This document shows positions 61,468 through 64,000 of a DNA stretch of 64,000 nt, piece after piece. Position 1 is the first letter of the stretch. The number at the start of each line of letters is the position of its first letter. The position numbers and the translations under genes are program-made. The notes below the pieces were generated by a model, which was not told the origin of the DNA, ran no database searches, and worked only from the letters and a program-made list of their open reading frames with translations. The DNA comes from Histomonas meleagridis (Eukaryota; Parabasalia; Tritrichomonadida; Dientamoebidae): NCBI GenBank assembly GCA_020186115.1, contig WSYJ01000113.1, positions 186,001 to 250,000 on the forward strand. The letters run 5' to 3'.

Positions 61468-63144
61468 TTATTGCTTTAATTGTTTGTGAATTGTTTCGTA
61501 GTCAATGTTAAACTTAATATTATTAAGTGGTAATAGTGCATGTGAAATTCGCAAACATGCTAATGAGTCTTGATAATACATTGGACTTGGTATACTTTTA
61601 ATGTTTTTAATACCTGGACAAAACAAAAGGAAATATGGAAGAATTCCGTCATTAAGCATTTGAATTGTGGCTTTCCACGCTTTAACGGCGTCCTTGAATC
61701 CTTGGTTAACGGTCGACGACTTGACAATCGATACAAATTTGGGGTACTCCGGATGCGCCGATGGAGTTTTGGCGACCGTTTCGTAAACGGTCCACATTGA
61801 TTCGGTTGATGATTTGCTCCCATTGGAATTAGTAAGGATTATATCAGCAAATAATAATAAGACTTTCGATACAATAATGGTGTTTTTCTCATGTACATTA
61901 AATCCTTGTAAGATATTATCTCTATTTTGGGTAATGTAATCATTGACATTTCCTGCAACTCGAATTGCCATCTTTTCGGAACTAATGGGTGGTAAGTTCA
62001 TCGGCAATGTTTCATATTTCAATATTCCATTTAGTTCAACGCAATCAATTTTTTCAATTATATCACAAAATCTTTTACAGAGATAACCATCTTGAATCGG
62101 AGCATCGGCATAGTAATACTTTGCCTTTAGCTCTGGGTTTCTAGAAATATATTTCAAAAAGGCAGAACATTGTGAATCTTGAATAAGATTAATTACAAAA
62201 TCAATAAAATATGGGAAGCCTCCTCTTTCTATCATCTGTGACCTGTTAATTGACGACTGAAGTGATGCCGTGTTAAGTTTTGTCTGTTTACTATTTGTCA
62301 TATAAATAAAGATTTCATCTAACATCTTCTTAGGGCTGCAGCTGACTCCGAAGGCAAAGAACTCTGCAATTAGTGAAATCATTTTTGCAACTTCTGGTTG
62401 TGAAAGATTGATTATTTGATCTGAAAATGAAACGTGTTGAACAGAATGTTCAAAAAGATTGGACACTTCTGCACAGTAATCAATGGCCGAAGTGTTTTCG
62501 CTTTTTGTTTCTTGAATTTTTAGATAAGATGCATTGAGATCAGATTTCATTTGATCGATTGTAACTTCTGCGGTCTTTCCAGCAAGAGACATAAGAAGGC
62601 CATCAGCAGTGTTGAGAAAAACGTTTTCCATGCCAGTAAGATCTGGTTGATAAAGAGGAGCAGATATTTGTACCTCATTAAAGTTACATTGACTGATGTC
62701 AAAAGATTCTGCATTTGATTGAATGGATTCTCTGATAGTGGATAGTTTTTCTTGAAGTGTTTTTTGATCATTTGTATCAAATATTTCTTGTTTTTGTTCA
62801 GGTTTTGTATAATTTGCTTGAAACTCCTTTTCTCTTTTTTCCAGGTATTCCTTAACACCTGTGCGAATGTTTGAATGCTCGCTTTGTGTAAAGAAGGTAT
62901 TTGTTTTTGGAATTTGTGAAATTGAAATTAAACCAGATTTCGATTGTTCAGAATCAACATGAACAATACTTTGGGTGCTTTCTGTTATGTCAATAACTGG
63001 AATTTCAGATGATTCCTTTGTCTTATGCTTCCTCTTACGTTTTTTTGTCTTTCCTTCTTGTACAATTTGATCTACAGGTTCTGTTTTAGAGGTTTCTTCA
63101 GTGTGTTTATGTTTTGAATGATGGTGCTCTTGCGTTTGACTCAT
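61468..63144 (-). CDS. RUN-domain-like protein with basic N-terminus, 558 aa
   Basis: I start at ATG 63144 (MSQTQEHHHSKHKHTEETSK); the longer frame begins at TTG. The N-terminal 60 residues are charged (KKRKRKHKTKESS, a likely nuclear or RNA-binding patch), followed by a low-complexity helical region to about 190. The C-terminal half is a helical domain whose end, FKDAVKAWKATIQMLNDGIL then SLACLRISHALLPLNNIKFN, resembles the RUN domain (Rab/Rap effector) closing helices. Membership is tentative; no catalytic motif. Convergent with the kinase gene, 36 bp between stops. Confidence 0.55.
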   Translation of the reverse strand: MSQTQEHHHSKHKHTEETSKTEPVDQIVQEGKTKKRKRKHKTKESSEIPVIDITESTQSIVHVDSEQSKSGLISISQIPKTNTFFTQSEHSNIRTGVKEYLEKREKEFQANYTKPEQKQEIFDTNDQKTLQEKLSTIRESIQSNAESFDISQCNFNEVQISAPLYQPDLTGMENVFLNTADGLLMSLAGKTAEVTIDQMKSDLNASYLKIQETKSENTSAIDYCAEVSNLFEHSVQHVSFSDQIINLSQPEVAKMISLIAEFFAFGVSCSPKKMLDEIFIYMTNSKQTKLNTASLQSSINRSQMIERGGFPYFIDFVINLIQDSQCSAFLKYISRNPELKAKYYYADAPIQDGYLCKRFCDIIEKIDCVELNGILKYETLPMNLPPISSEKMAIRVAGNVNDYITQNRDNILQGFNVHEKNTIIVSKVLLLFADIILTNSNGSKSSTESMWTVYETVAKTPSAHPEYPKFVSIVKSSTVNQGFKDAVKAWKATIQMLNDGILPYFLLFCPGIKNIKSIPSPMYYQDSLACLRISHALLPLNNIKFNIDYETIHKQLKQ

Positions 63145-63382
63145 CCAAATTGCTCCAGTTAAACTTTTGTCAAACCCACTTTTTGAATATTTTACACGCA
63201 CACTTTTGAATAAAGATTCCAATTCATCCCAATGTTTCCAAAGAACTCAAAACAATTTAAGTTATAGTGTTAATAAGTCTAAAATTATTTTACACCTTCT
63301 AATGAAGGAGAATGTATTTGCGATTTTGTAAGTGAAACATTATTTTTGTACTTTGGATAATTCAAACTTGGAAAATAACAAT

Positions 63383-63560
63383 TCAAATAAGAACAAATCC
63401 AATTGAGCCACAGACAATGCCAATTAAAGTTTTTGATGAAAGGCCTTGGTTTTGTTCAGTGGAATGACTTTTTATTGTAACGTAAAGAGTAAAGTCGTAA
63501 TAACATGTGGAAGAGAAATGTATCGAATATTCATAATAAATATAGAGTGTCTAATAACAA
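63383..63560 (-). pseudogene. C-terminal scrap of a surface-protein gene
   Basis: The minus strand reads LYIYYEYSIHFSSTCYYDFT, LYVTIKSHSTEQNQGLSSK and the membrane helix TLIGIVCGSIGFVLI, then a TGA. The order (YYEY-rich segment, Ser/Asn stretch, single helix) matches the end of the pseudogene at 47400-49280, so it is a second member of that family. No coding continuity upstream (63560-63800). Confidence 0.55.
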
Positions 63561-64000
63561 ATATTAATTGAATTAGTCATAGGAAGTAAGATTGTGCTGG
63601 GTAATAACGTGTTATTTATGATTAATAACAATAATTAAAGAGTTAAAGAATATGAATGTTTATTCATGTGAATGAATTCAAATTTGAATGTATGTGTTGA
63701 ACAAGGAGATGAATTGCATTCTTTCTGCTGATGTACCTTTGTTAAAATGAAAAGAAAATCAGATCTTTTAGTGAAAATAGATAAAAAATTTCAAACATTA
63801 AAGATACAATTTTAGGACATAAAATACCTTAATGAATGTTATGCAAAGTATTCACAAAATCTCCCAAGAAGTATTCCAATTTTGGATTATGAAGATGGTT
63901 GAATGTCAATGATGACCAACGATTAATCGCTTAATTAAGCGTTTATCAATTCGGCTGGAATAGAGATGATCTAATACTTAAAAATGTACCTAATGATAAA

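Noticed and set aside
63145-63222. 26-codon N-terminal extension of the RUN-like protein beginning at TTG
   Set aside because: The upstream ATG at 63225-63227 is out of frame; ATG 63142-63144 is the first usable start.

Overview
The window looks like nuclear DNA of a parabasalid protist, most probably Tritrichomonas foetus or a close relative (inference). It is very AT-rich. The genes are eukaryotic (40S eS27, SF3b subunits, Elongin C, Clp1, shugoshin, CYRI, Ras, a PP2A-type phosphatase) and nearly all are single uninterrupted frames. Several have a TCAYWT-like initiator a few bases before the ATG. The two introns I can support have the trichomonad-style acceptor, with the branch-like CTAAC placed directly before the AG. 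DUF3447/ankyrin proteins and mariner/Tc1 elements are both abundant, as in known trichomonad genomes. Stops are TAA, TAG and TGA, so the code is standard.

Layout. 0.3-16.8 kb is accessory: three minus-strand DUF3447-plus-ankyrin loci (0.3-1.96, 7.45-8.95 and 13.07-16.76 kb), an ING gene with a 77-nt intron, a coding-free inverted-repeat element with a 6-bp target duplication (3.82-4.84 kb), a mariner (5.24-6.54 kb) and a Tc1-type element (10.62-11.84 kb), each transposase broken by one TAA. A large 20-bp minisatellite fills the spacers of the third ankyrin array. 17.1-28.0 kb is compact core sequence: NTF2-like protein, TKL kinase, Elongin C, DUF1764 protein, a Yip1 protein with a 23-nt intron, SF3B5-like, a helical protein, eS27, SF3B3-like, a beta-helix membrane protein and shugoshin. 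29.3-30.8 kb holds a split TerD-like gene. 30.83-34.25 kb looks like one decayed transposon with iterated inverted ends that carries a ubiquitin-specific-protease gene next to an IS630/Tc1-superfamily transposase gene.

36.1-46.8 kb is core again: coiled-coil protein, Ras-type GTPase, methylmalonyl-CoA epimerase, GAF protein, a broken ankyrin-like gene, a PIAS-like protein, PP2A-type phosphatase and an armadillo-like protein. 47.4-52.9 kb is a graveyard: a surface-protein pseudogene, a histone H3 pseudogene with its core deleted, and a fourth decayed DUF3447/ankyrin locus. 53.8-63.1 kb is core: small hypothetical, Clp1, a multi-pass membrane protein, CYRI, an STE-type kinase and a RUN-like protein. 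A second remnant of the surface family lies at 63.4-63.6 kb.

There are no operons. Functional links are thematic only. SF3B5-like and SF3B3-like are partners in the U2 snRNP SF3b complex and lie 1.8 kb apart, with the two intron-containing genes nearby. CYRI, Ras and two kinases point to actin and signalling control. Start sites were chosen at ATG codons; three starts (beta-helix protein, PP2A-type phosphatase, RUN-like protein) and the CYRI start were moved inward from longer frames that begin at TTG.
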